Part shown: positions 33,560-45,183 of the stretch, piece after piece | How positions within the stretch are numbered: the first letter of the stretch is position 1 | Layout: every line of letters begins with the position of its first letter | Assembly (NCBI GenBank): GCA_019137255.1 | Contig: WPDH01000366.1 | Span: forward strand, 52,130-116,129 | DNA: 64,000 bases | Origin: Corinectria fuckeliana | Lineage: Eukaryota; Ascomycota; Sordariomycetes; Hypocreales; Nectriaceae | Direction of reading: 5' to 3' | The notes under the pieces: generated by a model | The model's database searches: none | What the model saw: the letters and a program-made list of their open reading frames with translations, nothing else | Told to the model about the DNA's origin: nothing | Made by a program: the position numbers and the translations under genes

Positions 33560-35350
33560 GGTCACGACCAGGAACATCATCAACTCCTTGCAAAAGATGC
33601 CGGGAACGAAGAGCTCGGAGGACACGAACTCATAAGCACCATGCGCACAGTCCTCCCCGATATTCTGGCACATCTTCCCACTGCCGAGGCGTTCCTCAAG
33701 GCCATCACGCATCCCTCTCTCCTGAATTGTCTGTCAATTAATCATTACGTTGAGACGTTATACGGTCTTTTGGACAGCGCCGACGGTGGCAGGGCCATCA
33801 CCTTTCTGATGCACATATGTCGAGAGGTGGCAGACGACTGCTGGCGAAGGGGCGAGTTTCACGTGCCTATCATGCTACGTATAACAAGGTTGTCGGTGAA
33901 AGCGTTACACGAGCTTTTGAGCCGAGACCAACGAATACGTCTTCACGATGCTCTTTCAGTACTCTTCAGCCTTTTGGATGAAATTCTTCTTCGCACAAGA
34001 GGCAGATGGTCTAGGTCTGATGCTGACAGACACAAGGCCAGGATAGACCTGATAAAAAGACAGGCTACAGCCGCAAAAAACACCTTGTTATTGCCAACGA
34101 GTACAATGAGAAGCCTAGTTACGTCGGAGTGCATTCAGCGTTTCCCATGCAACTGGAACTACCAGGAGGCAGACACGACAACGATCTAGCCGATATTGCA
34201 CAGATCGACATCACTCCGACCCTTGGGGAAATTATTTGCGACTGTTCCGAATACCTGCCATGGCTCTCTCCAACCGCATGTCCTCGAGAATCCCGTCGAG
34301 AGGTACTTGGACCCCCCCTTTCGGCTTCTACGCCACGATGTCATCAGGGGGGCGAAGGATGTGCTTCGACATCTGCTGCAGCAAGATAATCTGGGACTCA
34401 ATCCATACCTGCTCAGCGACACCAGAGCTCATCTCTACCTTTGATCTGGTATATATACGGCAAATCTTCATTGATCAGAACAAAGAACTCGAAACATTAG
34501 TCTCATTCTCGACCCCGCCTCAGCTTCGTGACAGGTCCCCTTCCGAGCAACGTCGATGGTAGGACGAGTCTTCGCAACTACAAGAAGGGAGCCTCATCTG
34601 CTTCTTATCTTCTCAAGGTGGTGAAAAGAGACTGCTTTTTCTCAAGGTCACCATAAAGAACACCGCCAATAGCCAGAAGGGCGAGAATATAAGCAGTCTT
34701 ATGTTCCAAGGTTCACCACCTACCATCACCGCCAAGCTAGCAACGTGGGTGCAACATGACTTGACCCTCCTCGCTCGATTCTATAGGGAGAAGACCGAAG
34801 GCATCCTCGTCGGCTTCCATGGCCTCATTCCCGCCACATTTGTCCTAATACTTAAAACCTCAAACGAATGCAACGTAACAGAGAGTTGGTATTCCATCAA
34901 TAGATCCTGCCCAATTGTGGACCGATTGCAGCCCTCACTGGGCAATATGCTCTAGTTCAAGGACCGCCGGGAAGTGGGAAGTCATACTTGGGACCAATAC
35001 TCGTCATGTAAGTGTCCCCCAAAATCCAACCACTTCTGCTCTTCATAGTGCCAAACAAGCTTGCCATTGTGTACTGGCAGTGTTGGAATCTGCCACGAGA
35101 GATGTTGACCGATTTGCGCCACAGTTGCTACACGAATCACGCCCTTGATCAGTTCCTGAAACATCTCTTTGGCGTAGAAACAGAGACAATCATCCGACGG
35201 GGAGCGGCAGTCAAGCCCCCGAGCTTGCAGGTAAGAATCTTCGCGTGCTTAGCAGAGACGTCCTGAGTATAAGGGTTGAGTCCTAGATGCTCGAAAAAAC
35301 CTACAGCTCCCTTGATGATTGCGTGAGAGAAGCTGGACCAGTGATGCTAT
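33560..35350 (+). pseudogene. ZNFX1/NFX1-type superfamily-1 helicase, broken and truncated
   Basis: A 183-codon frame from 33641 carries a helical N-terminal region. Frames then alternate: DIAQIDITPTLGEIICDC near 34200, ENPVERYLDPPFRLLRHDVI near 34290-34350, LVYIRQIFIDQNKELETL near 34450, TIKNTANSQKGENISSLMF near 34655. The Walker A motif appears as YALVQGPPGSGKSYLGPILVM at about 34937-35009 with a GTAAGT donor right after it. YTNHALDQFLKHLFG, which in my experience marks ZNFX1-type helicases, is at about 35125. Nothing of motifs II to VI or the zinc fingers follows within 1.5 kb. Fungal relatives include Hrr1 of fission yeast and SAD-3 of Neurospora, both in RNA silencing, but many paralogues of unknown role exist. 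Confidence 0.7.
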
Positions 35351-36978
35351 AGTCCCAGATCTCAAACTACTCCCTCAGCCTCGAGATGCGGTCCGGACTG
35401 GCGTGGCAGGTTGATCGCAGCTAGTTTGAGAGAGACGCCTGGTTTGCCTCCAGCCCCTGTTGCGCAACTCAATGTTCAGCGAAGGATGAGACCTAAGATG
35501 TCGCAATTGGTCAGGAGGGTCTATCTCAACCTTTAGTCCAGGATCATGAGAGTGCGTTGAATCGCTAATAGCAACGTTGGCTTCCTCGGCACGGAGAACG
35601 GTATCAATGTGCTGCTCAGCCGCAGTCTCTTACGCGCCTGGCGGCTTCAGCGGTGCGGCCACCGGTGTCAAGCCCGCTGCCATTCAACACTTGAGCACGA
35701 TGTATTTGCGTGCTGCTTCGATCCTGTGTGGCCGAAGCTGGGTGGAGCCTAGTTGGCATTAACAGCAACCGCGCGCTAAGACCAGACTCGCAGTTGGAAT
35801 CATCGTCGTTGAGGTCCGTTTGGATTCTCTATTGAAAATACTTTGTAGATGGTCTGAGACGTGTCGGGTCAGCCGAGGATCCAATAGTGCGGCAATGTCC
35901 AAGTGCGACATCTAAAAATATCATGAGGGGTAAGTACCTAGGCATCGAAAACAAAGATGATGTGTTTGCAGCACGCTTGAGTGTCGTGCAATTCTTGCTC
36001 TCTTCCAGCTAAACTGCCCGGTTTTCAGGAATATTTCCAGCACGCATTTCAGGGGCGTGTAGATGAAGGTTGACGCCACTGCGGTGCACTTTCAAGTTTC
36101 TGGTGAGGCGCTGTGGCTCGTGACCCCCTGGATCAGATGCCCAGATAAGTTAGTCTAGACTAGAGGGCCGAGTTTATTGTTGGAGTGCAGCATGCCTGAA
36201 AGAGGCCGGAAGGATTGCATTACGGTGAGCGAGTGGGTGGGCTGTCGGCTGTCGGCCTTGAACATCCGTGGCAGCCGCCGTACTCCCGGGAATGCAATGC
36301 AAGGCCCATCCGGCGATTGATGACTTACTTCCAGGACAAAGCATGTTCAGTGGGCGTCAAGAGTCAAGAGTCTATTTATTGTTTATCTCTCTGCTCCCAT
36401 CTCTCCGGATGCTTCCCGACCCGGCAGCCAAACCGCCCCCTGATCAACATCCCAAACCCGCTTTAGCGTCCCGGGCAGTGCTCGCTGGGTACGAGGGCGC
36501 TGTACCTCAGCGATGACAGGGCTCGTATAATAAACGAGCTAGCCCCTTCCAGGTTGTCTGTCCACTGAAGCCTCCCTTATTCCTGCAAGTCCCCCCGTCA
36601 CGCCCCCGTTTATCCCTGGCAACTTGGCGCGCCCTGTTCTTCGACGTCCTTTCATTCATCTCTTCTTCCTTCATATCGCTAGAACACCAACACCCGAGCC
36701 ATCGCCATCGTTCCTGACGCCCTCACGACTCGCCCATTCCCACATCCTCATTCGGTCGTTTCTCGCCTCCTTTCGCCCGGCCTCACCAGGCCCCGTCTCG
36801 TCATTCTCGTCCTTCTCTCGACGGGAACCCTTCGTCGACAGCGTCATTGCGCGCCCTACACTCATTTCCCATTCGTCGACGCCGACGCCGACTCCAACTG
36901 CGACGCCGACGCCAACGACGCTACGACGATCATCGTCGCGCCCATCTCCCTTCTTTGTCCCTCGCTCTCAACTTCACA
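35351..36978. other. Spacer between the accessory island and core genes
   Basis: No convincing gene. The first few hundred bases may be residual helicase sequence. From about 36100 the sequence returns to ordinary fungal intergenic composition and the last few hundred bases form the promoter and leader of the GH76 gene. The open frame upstream of 36979 is not supported as coding. Confidence 0.4.
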
Positions 36979-38552
36979 ATGAGGTCTTTCCTAGCGACTG
37001 GCGTGGCCGCATCGCTCCTCGCCTCAGCCGGCCTGGTCCGCGCCCAAACATCTCCCTACAGCATCGACTCCGATGGTGCGCATCTCCAATCTCCCACCAT
37101 CCATCACCCCTCACCGCTAACCGTCTTGCTCTAGATGCCATTAAGAAGACGGCTGCGACTATCGCTTGGGACATGCTCCAGTACTACTCCGGTAATCAAT
37201 CGGGCCAAACAGTTGGAATCCTCCCCGGACCTCCTCCTGCTGGTGACTATTACTGGTGGGAGGCCGGTGCTATGTGGGGGACTTTGATGGACTACTGGCG
37301 CTGCACCGGAGATACCTCGTACAACGACCTGATCATGGACTCCATGCAGCATCAGGCCGGTCCTGACGCCGACTATCAGCCCAGCAACGTTACCCTATCC
37401 CTGGGAAACGACGATCAAGCTTTCTGGGGCATGTCCGCCATGCTCGCCGCCGAGCTCAAGTTCCCCGATCCTGCCTCCGACAAGCCGGGCTGGCTGGCTC
37501 TGGCCCAGGCCGTCTTCAATACTCAGGCCAACCCGGATCGACACGACAAGACCTGCAATGGTGGCCTGCGATGGCAGATTCCTTTCTCCAACAACGGATA
37601 CAACTACAAGAACAGTCAGTGTCCTATTTGCCGTCATCAGCACTCGCATATGTGTACTAACCCAGACCTCAGGTATCGCCAACGGCTGTTTTTTCAACCT
37701 GGGTGCCAGACTCGCCCGCTACACCGGCAACTCGACATATGCGGATTGGGCCGAGAAGACCTGGGATTGGATGTACGGCGTGGGCTATATCGACAACGAC
37801 AACTACCACGTTTACGACGGTGCTCACGTGGAGAAGAACTGCACTGATATCAACAAGGCTCAGTTCTCCTACAACACCGGTGTTCTTCTCCAAGGCGCTG
37901 CTCACATGTACAACTACGTAAGTCAGGCCTAAACGAACCCGTACCTGTTTCCCTTGGACGGCTACTAATCCCCCTCCAGACCAAGGGAGCTCAGAAGTGG
38001 GAAGATAGACTTACAAAGCTTGTTGACGCCACGCTCGACGTATTTTTCCCCGACAACATCGCCTTCGAAATCTCTTGCGAAGACCACAACACGTGCACCA
38101 CCGATATGTTGTCTTTCAAGGGCTACACCCACCGATGGATGTCCGTCGCCACCAAGATTGCGCCTTTCACCTCCAAGAAGATCCTGCCCGTGCTGGCCAC
38201 CTCGGCCCAGGCGGCCATCAGCCAATGCACGGGTGGTGATTACGGCCGCCAGTGCGGCTTCAAGTGGAAGAGCGGCAAGTATGACACCACCGTCGGTACC
38301 GGTGTGGGCCAGCAGATGAACGTCCTCGCTGCCGTTTCGTCTCTTCTCATCGAGAACACGCCACCTCCTGTCACCTCTAAGAGCGGAGGCACTTCCAAGG
38401 GCAACTCGGACGCCGGCACCCAGGGAGATGGCAGCTTCCAGAAACACAGCAAGCCTGTTACCACCGGCGACAAGGCTGGTGCAGGAATCATCACCTTTAT
38501 TGTTCTGGCAACTGCATGTGGCATGTTTGGGTGGATGAGTTTTGGCGAGTAG
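36979..38552 (+). CDS. GH76 alpha-1,6-mannosidase family protein (Dfg5/Dcw1-like), probably GPI-anchored
   Basis: Cell-wall protein of the Dfg5/Dcw1 family, thought to cross-link GPI proteins to wall glucan through their mannose core. Four exons by hand: 36979-37075, 37135-37614, 37673-37917 and 37980-38552, giving 464 residues. MRSFLATGVAASLLASAGLVRA is a signal peptide. GH76 blocks in order: YYWWEAGAMWGTLMDYW, SLGNDDQAFWGMSAMLAAE with the catalytic Asp pair, CNGGLRWQI, ANGCFFNLGARLARYTGN, CTDINKAQFSYNTGVLLQGA and FKGYTHRWM. A Ser/Gly/Thr linker and a hydrophobic tail (IITFIVLATACGMFGWMSF) suggest GPI attachment, although the last residues after the hydrophobic run leave a plain membrane anchor possible. 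All phases agree and no lesion is seen. Confidence 0.94.
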
Positions 38553-39554
38553 ATGCCAACTTTTGGAACCATGACGGATGCCGACTCGCTCATATCAAGC
38601 GTAATCAGTTGAAACCTCACGCATATACCGGATTTTTCTTTTTGCAAATTGGAGGGATGGGAGGAACGAGAACAAATCTCGGCGTTGGACTGGATGAACG
38701 GGTCTACATGGCCTGGCACGGCCGGTTTTATTTTTACTTTTTGGGTTGTCAAGTTGGGTTCCCAAACTCGTCTCATGACATAGGGGCCGGTTTACTATTA
38801 TCACCAGAATTCTGGGATGTTCGAGTCCTGGCCGTGGATCTAGATTAGACCTCGAAGGAGGAGATGTTTAGATTCAGACATGCCTGCTTCGTACTGCAGG
38901 TAGTCGTGTAATTGAAATTATGTCGATGAAGGGATTTCTATTGCTATATGGCTTGCACCCAGGTGTCTTGTCTGTCTGAATCTCATTCGAGGCGTCCTCT
39001 TCCACTTGTCTGATACGAATGCCGCCCACTCCACACTTGGTCTGAACACGCAGGCTACATATGTAGTATGTCATCCAACAGGAACACGAAAAAGGGTTCT
39101 TTGTCTGTCAATACGACATCTATGGTCCGCCTCATTAAGCAATAGCCAAGTGTGCAGTCCTCTTAGGTATTCCGGTCTGATACGATCAGTCTAGCTCAGC
39201 CAGAGTCTTGACACGTGGGACTGACCTCAGCTCGGCATGACTTTATCCCACTTCCGGCATCCAGCCAATCAGCAGCGCCTGGACCCTGAGCTGGGATCAG
39301 CTATCCGCGACGCTTTTGGCTAAGCTGTCCTTTTGGATTGCGCCAGGAACACTTCGATTCCCGCGACCGTGGACCTGTTGCTGAGCGACAATCCCAATTC
39401 TACAACGCCGCCCTCGAGGGATGCCGTAGCTTGCTCCGTTTCTTGCTCCTGGTGAAGATTGAGACGAGCCTGCCTCTGCAACGTCGGCGCTCTCGCGACA
39501 CGACGATTGCGACTTGTCGATATATACATACGCTTCCCTCCCGACGCAAGCATC
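38553..39554. other. Intergenic between GH76 and Erv41-like genes
   Basis: 3' flank of the GH76 gene, then the promoter of the next plus-strand gene. No coding-like frame; CT-rich leader before 39555. Confidence 0.5.
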
Positions 39555-40792
39555 ATGAACGGTGACGAGAAACCGACCCTAGAAGACGACAGGTTCAGCG
39601 CCAAGGCTGGCTCTGTCGTCAGCGCCTTCGATGCCTTTCGTACGCGCCTCCTTGCTCCCCGATGCCCTCCCGCGCGCTGACCCCCCCTCGTACAGCCAAA
39701 TCGAAGCCTCAATATGTGATGCGCACCTCTGGCGGCGGCAAGTGGACCGTGGCCATGTCCGTCATCTCCCTCCTGCTCATCTGGGGCGAGCTCGCCCGGT
39801 GGTGGCGCGGCGCCGAGACGCACAACTTCGCCGTCGAGAAGGGCGTCTCCCGCGAGCTGCAGATCAACCTCGACGTCGTCGTCAAGATGCACTGCTCCGA
39901 CGTCCACGTCAACGTCCAGGACGCCTCGGGGGACCGCATCGTGGCTGCGAAGCGCCTGCAGCGCGACCCGACCACCTGGACGCAGTGGGTCGACGCCAAG
40001 GGCGTGCACAGGCTGGGCCGCGATAACCAGGGCCGCGTCGTTACCAACGCCGGCTGGAAGAACCTGGGCTACGACGAGGAGGGGTTCGGCGAGGAGCACG
40101 TCCACGACATTGTCCGCGCTGGCAGGAAGAAGGCCAAGTGGGCCAAGACGCCGAGGTTCAGGGGGCGAGCCGACAGCTGCCGCATCTACGGCAGTCTGGA
40201 TCTGAACAAGGTGCAGGGCGATTTCCACATCACGGCCAGGGGTCATGGATACATGGAAGTTGGCGAGCACCTGGACCATACCAGTGAGTTCTCGTGGTGT
40301 TGTCGAATTCCTCAACTCTGACTGACTCGGAACGCAGACTTTAACTTCTCCCACATCATCTCGGAACTTTCCTACGGCCCCTTTTACCCCTCGCTCGTCA
40401 ACCCCCTCGACCGCACCGTCAACCTGGCAAGCAGCAACTTCTACAAGTTCCAGTACTACCTCTCCGTCGTGCCCACGGTGTACAGCGTCGGCTCCAAGGC
40501 CATCTTCACGAACCAGTACGCCGTGACGGAGCAGAGCAAGGAGGTCGACGACCACTGGATCCCGGGCATCTTCGTCAAGTACGACATCGAGCCCATCCTC
40601 CTGGCCGTCAACGAGAGCCGCGACGGCCTCCTGACCTTACTGCTGAGGATGATCAACATTGTCAGCGGCGTGCTCGTCGCAGGCCACTGGGGCTTCACGC
40701 TGAGCGACTGGGTCCACGAGATGGTGGGCAAGCGAAGGCGGAACAGCAGCGGCGGGGTGGGCGTGATTGGCACCGGAGGCGGTTTCAACTAG
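39555..40792 (+). CDS. erv41: Erv41/ERGIC-2-like ER-Golgi vesicle protein
   Basis: COPII-vesicle protein that with Erv46 forms a cargo receptor cycling between ER and Golgi. Three exons by hand: 39555-39639, 39696-40283 and 40338-40792, giving 375 residues. The first membrane segment, TVAMSVISLLLIWGELARWW, lies near residues 43-62 after a short cytosolic N-terminus. The ERGIC N-terminal domain follows (LQINLDVVVKMHCSDVHVNV). The luminal part has GCRIYG-like SCRIYGSLDLNKVQGDFHITARGH and FNFSHIISELSYGPFYPSLVNPLD, which define the family. The C-terminal segment (LRMINIVSGVLVAGHW) is the second membrane helix, ending in a short basic tail. A long frame on the opposite strand is only a shadow. Confidence 0.93.
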
Positions 40793-41565
40793 GAGAGCGT
40801 GCTGCCAATTGTTGTTGTGTGTTTTGAGTATTATATGCACCTATTATACATGGGACATGGCGATGGCGAGCCAGACGGAGGGACTTGGGACTCGGGATTA
40901 TATACATTTGCCGCCTGATTGGAGTTTGGGTCAAAAACCGAGGGAGCTCACTTGCATTTTCGGCATATGAAGAGACAGTTGATCACATCTGTCGGACGAT
41001 GATGCCGCGTTACATGTGAAATGCAGTCTTATCCCAGCGGCAGAATGAATCGTCAGGTAACCGTCACAGACGATGCTTGATTAGATGGCGAAGGAATCGC
41101 TTTGACCAAGGGAACCAGACGGACACACAGCTCGTCCACAAACTCTGCCTCCACGAAGGGCTTGATGTTGACAAAGTCGTCCACCTCGGGACGTCGCTGA
41201 CAGAAAAAACATGTGCACATTGTCTTTGACTATAACAACCCACGCCATGATACGGTTCCGATCTGGGCATTCAAGAAGGCTTGGATCAAGATGCATCTTC
41301 CCGCCAGCATGGGAGACTACCTAAATAGTCGAGTGGAGCCATGCGAAACAACCAGGCCGTATGTATGGCCTGAACTCCCCGTCTAATTTTTGACAGCTCT
41401 GGCACAAGGCGCCCTTCAGCAGCAAGGTTCCGGAATAGTTGGCGAGCGGCATGTTTATCGCGGGCGCCTTCTCACCGGTTGCGGATCACATCATGGACTA
41501 CAACAAGCAGCACCGACCTGATTCACGAGGTGCAAAAGAATTTGGAGTATACGCTCAAAGTGTAT

Positions 41566-42289
41566 TTAGCTAAGATCTTCCTGCCAAGGTCGCGGTATCT
41601 CGGCATATCCGTCTGGATTCCTGAAGACGTCCTGAATAAGGTCTATGGGGTATAATGGGCGGCCGCCGCCGTCGATGAGTTGATGGTAGAATAAAATGTC
41701 GTATCTCGTCCTCTCGACCTCAGGGTCAAACGGTGGTACAGGGGGGTTGAATCGCTCAATGGCTTCGGGTTCGGGTCGGGGTCGTCGAGATGGAGTGGGC
41801 GAGAACAACCCGTAGGATGGTGCTAGGCCTCGTTCTTGGGCCCTGGTCCACGGTGATGTCGTACACTCGATTGTAGAGTGCCCTCACATCACCGGGCAAC
41901 TGGTTGGTTGCATTGTCCTCTAATGCAACGTATTGGGTTGGCTTCTCGAGAGTCTGCAACAACGGCGGGTCGACCGCCATATCGACGTGCTCGTCCGTCT
42001 CTTGGTTGTTGGGAATGTCGGCACTAGGACCAACTTTGCGTCTTTTCGGAGATCCGGACCCATGCCGGTCCGGACCTTCCTCTCTCCAGCTCCGGAGCAT
42101 TGCCAAGTACTTTTCACGTGGATGCGCATCGTGAGACAAGGTCTTGGCGGTGGCTGGTGAGTTGGAGGTTAGTGAGGGACTCACTTCAGGTCCCGTCAAC
42201 AGGAGAGCCCGTAGCCACCATCGGGACGGCGATGCTTCTCGATGAACATACCTGATTAGGAATCGCCTATAGTATAGCGGCGTGATCAA
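41566..42289 (-). CDS. Hypothetical protein, possibly broken
   Basis: Two overlapping minus-strand frames look coding. The upstream one (42289-41756, no ATG at its edge; a usable ATG lies near 42100) contains MLRSWREEGPDRHGSG, a basic SPKRRKVG patch resembling a nuclear localisation signal, and TQYVALEDNATNQLPGDVRALYNRVYD. The downstream one ends with FNPPVPPFDPEVERTRYDILF, YHQLIDGGGRPLYPIDLIQDV and a stop at 41566. They could be joined by a short intron near 41860-41830 or separated by a frameshift. I do not recognise the family. The neighbours are core genes, but the stretch 41-43.6 kb itself has no clear partner. Confidence 0.4.
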
Positions 42290-44056
42290 CGGAGCAATGT
42301 CGCTGCTGCCACGGCTTCTGTGGAAGCCATGCTCACCATCGATGGGATGAGATGAAGAGGAATTATAATATATAGAGAGGGTGGTTGTGATGAAGGGGAG
42401 GAAAGGGTTCGGTGTTTCTGGGCTGAGGGGGGCCTATTTATAGTTAAGCCAGCTGCCGGTAGCGGCGGTTTGCATTCTAGTATGAAGTAGGCTACGTCGA
42501 GTTGTTTGTAAAACTGTCATGGGTTGCCGTGTACCTCGCGTAAGTGCTGCTGCCGGCGGTCAGGCGAGCAGTCAAGCAGACGCCCGCTTGCTGGCCACTG
42601 ATTCAGCCCACCGAGCATCAGCGTGACCGTCGCGAACGAGAGTCATCTACACCACCAGAAGACCAGGGCCGCCAAGTCACTTGCAACGGCGAGGGCGAGG
42701 GCGAGGGCACGCCGAGACGGTTCCCATGGAGAAGGAAAGCATCGTCATCACGGTCCAGGACATGATTTCCTTTCGGATTGTCGTTCCATTCCACGACATG
42801 GCGTCCCCGTCGTATGTCGACAATGCCAACAAGTTGCGGCAGGGCACGGCGACTGCTGAGGGCATCTCAAATCCGGAAGCCCAGCTTGCCGCAGGAGCCC
42901 ACACACCGGGCACCGAAGAGAGTCATTTGGCGTCGTGACTCATTCGTGCAACGTCGGCACTGGGGATGAGAGTGTCGTAAGGGCGCCCAGCTCAAGAGTC
43001 ATTCGCGCCTACCTCGAGAGTCATCCGAAAGAGCTGGTCGACCAGAGCGCGTGGGATCGGCAAGCTCGCGTCGTGAGCGACGTTCCACATGCTTGTATGC
43101 CCTTCACCACAGCCTCAACTGTACCTAGAATATGTGAGATGCAACTGGCATCTTGTAGGCCATCTCGGGGTACTTGCAAGTACGCGCAGAGCTTGGTTGC
43201 GTGTGGCTCCCGGCCGGCCATGATGGCTTTGGCTGGCCCCGATGTATCCTCGACTGTACGAAAGGCCAAGTTCGATGTGTATAGAGCGCGGGAATTGGAA
43301 GAAGATGTCGAGGAGTTCCTCCGAGGTGAGGTCTACCCCATTCGGCATTGTGCCAGCGCCATCCGCAAGCCCCTGATTGGCTGCCTGGGTTTCTGGCTAC
43401 CCAGGCCGCCTCTCAGAAGAGCTCCTCGGAAGTCACTCCCGGCGGTTGTATCCATGGCTCTTCCACTTCACATCCCATCTTGCATTCGCACTCCTGCCCA
43501 TTCCTGCCACCCACCACCATTAGACAAGCCAGTGGGGATTCAGATCGAGGGCCCACTGGTATCTATTGCTGCAAATTAACATCTGCGAGCTCGTACCAAG
43601 CTAGAGTGGCAACAGCGCCCTCTCTCCGATGCTTCACCCTCTAAAGCAACTAGGTCTACTCACGACAGAAACTCACCAAGTCCTCCCGTCTCTGCCGAAC
43701 GGAAAAGCCACGCAAATGTCTCAAGACTACCTACTAGCAGTCCAGGTAGGTATTAGCGCTGACAATCGTGGCTGGGGCCACGAGCCGCCGACAAGAAAGC
43801 CCCCGCTCAGCTGTAGGCAACGGCGAAAACACCACAGGGCCCATGTAACATGATCTGGCCTCTTTGCTTGTTTTTACCCAGTGACTCATTGATTTGTTGC
43901 TTCTTGCTTGTGGCTCATCTCCAGGCAAGAAACCAAACAGCGTGGCTTAAAAAAATAAAAAAAATAAAAAAAAGTTGCCCGTATAAAGCCAGCGCTCGAG
44001 AGTACTCCCAGACTACATACAACTCCTATCCAACAGACAACAACCATCACCAAACC
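42290..44056. other. No well-supported gene
   Basis: A 214-codon plus-strand frame (42935-43579) and smaller ones overlap here, but they lack domains and end in Pro-rich, low-order sequence. I cannot support a product. The last few hundred bases are the leader of the oxygenase gene and include A-rich runs near 43950-43975. Confidence 0.35.
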
Positions 44057-45062
44057 ATGTTATCCAGCCTCGCCTCCAAACTCGGCTTCTCCTCGCCCCC
44101 AAACCCCTCCTCCTTTCCCCCCTCCCCCTCCTCCGCCAACCCCCAAAGCAAAGCACCCATCAAAGTCGACTACACCTCCAACGACGTCCCCATCCCCGAA
44201 GCCTTCCTCACCACTCCCCCGGCCGCCCCCATCGCCGCCGCCGCCCCCATCGACTGGGCCTCCTCCCCGCTCCCCGAGAACCGCGGCCGCACCGCCCTCG
44301 TCCTCGACAACGTCCTCTCCGCCGACGAGTGCGGCCTGCTCCTCTCCCTGGCGGAGGCCTCGGTGCCCCGCGACGACGGTGACGACGGCGACGGCGACGG
44401 CGACGGCAACAACTCCTCCGCGTGGCGGCCCGCGCTGGTGAGCCTCGGCCCCGGGTGGGAAGCGCCCGCGCCGGGGTACCGCGAGAGCGACCGCATCGTC
44501 TGGGACCAGCGGGCCGTCGTCGACCGTCTCTGGGAGCGCTGCGCCCGGGCCCCCGGCCTCCGCGAGCTGCTGGCCGTGGTGCCGCCGCAACCCCCCGCGG
44601 GCGCCGGCAGGTGGGAGTTCCGGCGGTGCAACGAGCGGATGCGCTTCCTCAAGTACTCTCCCGGGCAATACTTCAAGCGTAAGTCCACCATCCCCTCCAG
44701 GCTTGCACAATATCGCACCTCGGCATCTGACACCACTTCGTCTAGCCCACTGCGATGGCCCGTACTGGTACGAGGACGGCCAGAGGGAGTTCCAAACCCA
44801 CTACACGGTGCACCTCTACCTCAACGACTCGGTCGTCAACGACCCGTCCTCCGACCTCGAGGGTGGCGCGACGTCGTTTCTCAACAGGAAAGGCGACAAG
44901 AGGGTCGACGTACATCCCAAGATGGGGAGCGTTCTCATCTTCCAGCACAAGGGGCTCTTCCACGAAGGCGCCGAGGTAACAAGGGGGACCAAGTACACCA
45001 TGCGAACGGATATCCTGTATGAATGGGTGTCCGACGAAGAAACCGCCGAGACCGCTGCTTGA
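44057..45062 (+). CDS. 2-oxoglutarate/Fe(II)-dependent dioxygenase (prolyl-4-hydroxylase-like)
   Basis: A P4H-type double-stranded beta-helix oxygenase. Two exons by hand, 44057-44678 and 44746-45062, joined through Pro to give FKPHCDG; 312 residues in all. The iron ligands are visible: His209 and Asp211 in PHCDG, and a distal His280 in LFHEGAEV. Arg294 in KYTMRTDILY is the expected 2-oxoglutarate-binding residue. The N-terminal 80 residues are Pro/Ser-rich, and an acidic Asp/Gly repeat lies near residues 110-122. There is no signal peptide, so a cytosolic or nuclear enzyme is likely. Possible targets include proline residues of proteins, but the substrate cannot be named. It is convergent with the helicase gene, 121 bp away. 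Confidence 0.88.
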
Positions 45063-45183
45063 TTGGGGCTATTTACCAGAATTCTTTTGTTTCGCAACAT
45101 GAGTGCTTTAGTCTTAACACAAAACGCCTCGAGGCGTAGGAGACGGGCGCGAATCCATTTATTGCCATTTTCTTTTCTCTCCT

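Noticed and set aside
36624..36978. N-terminal extension of the GH76 frame
   Set aside because: A signal peptide begins exactly at the ATG at 36979; the upstream residues are low-complexity leader sequence.
39320..40555. 411-codon open frame on the minus strand
   Set aside because: It lies antisense to the Erv41-like gene, follows its GC-rich codon pattern and crosses its intron without splice logic. It is a shadow.
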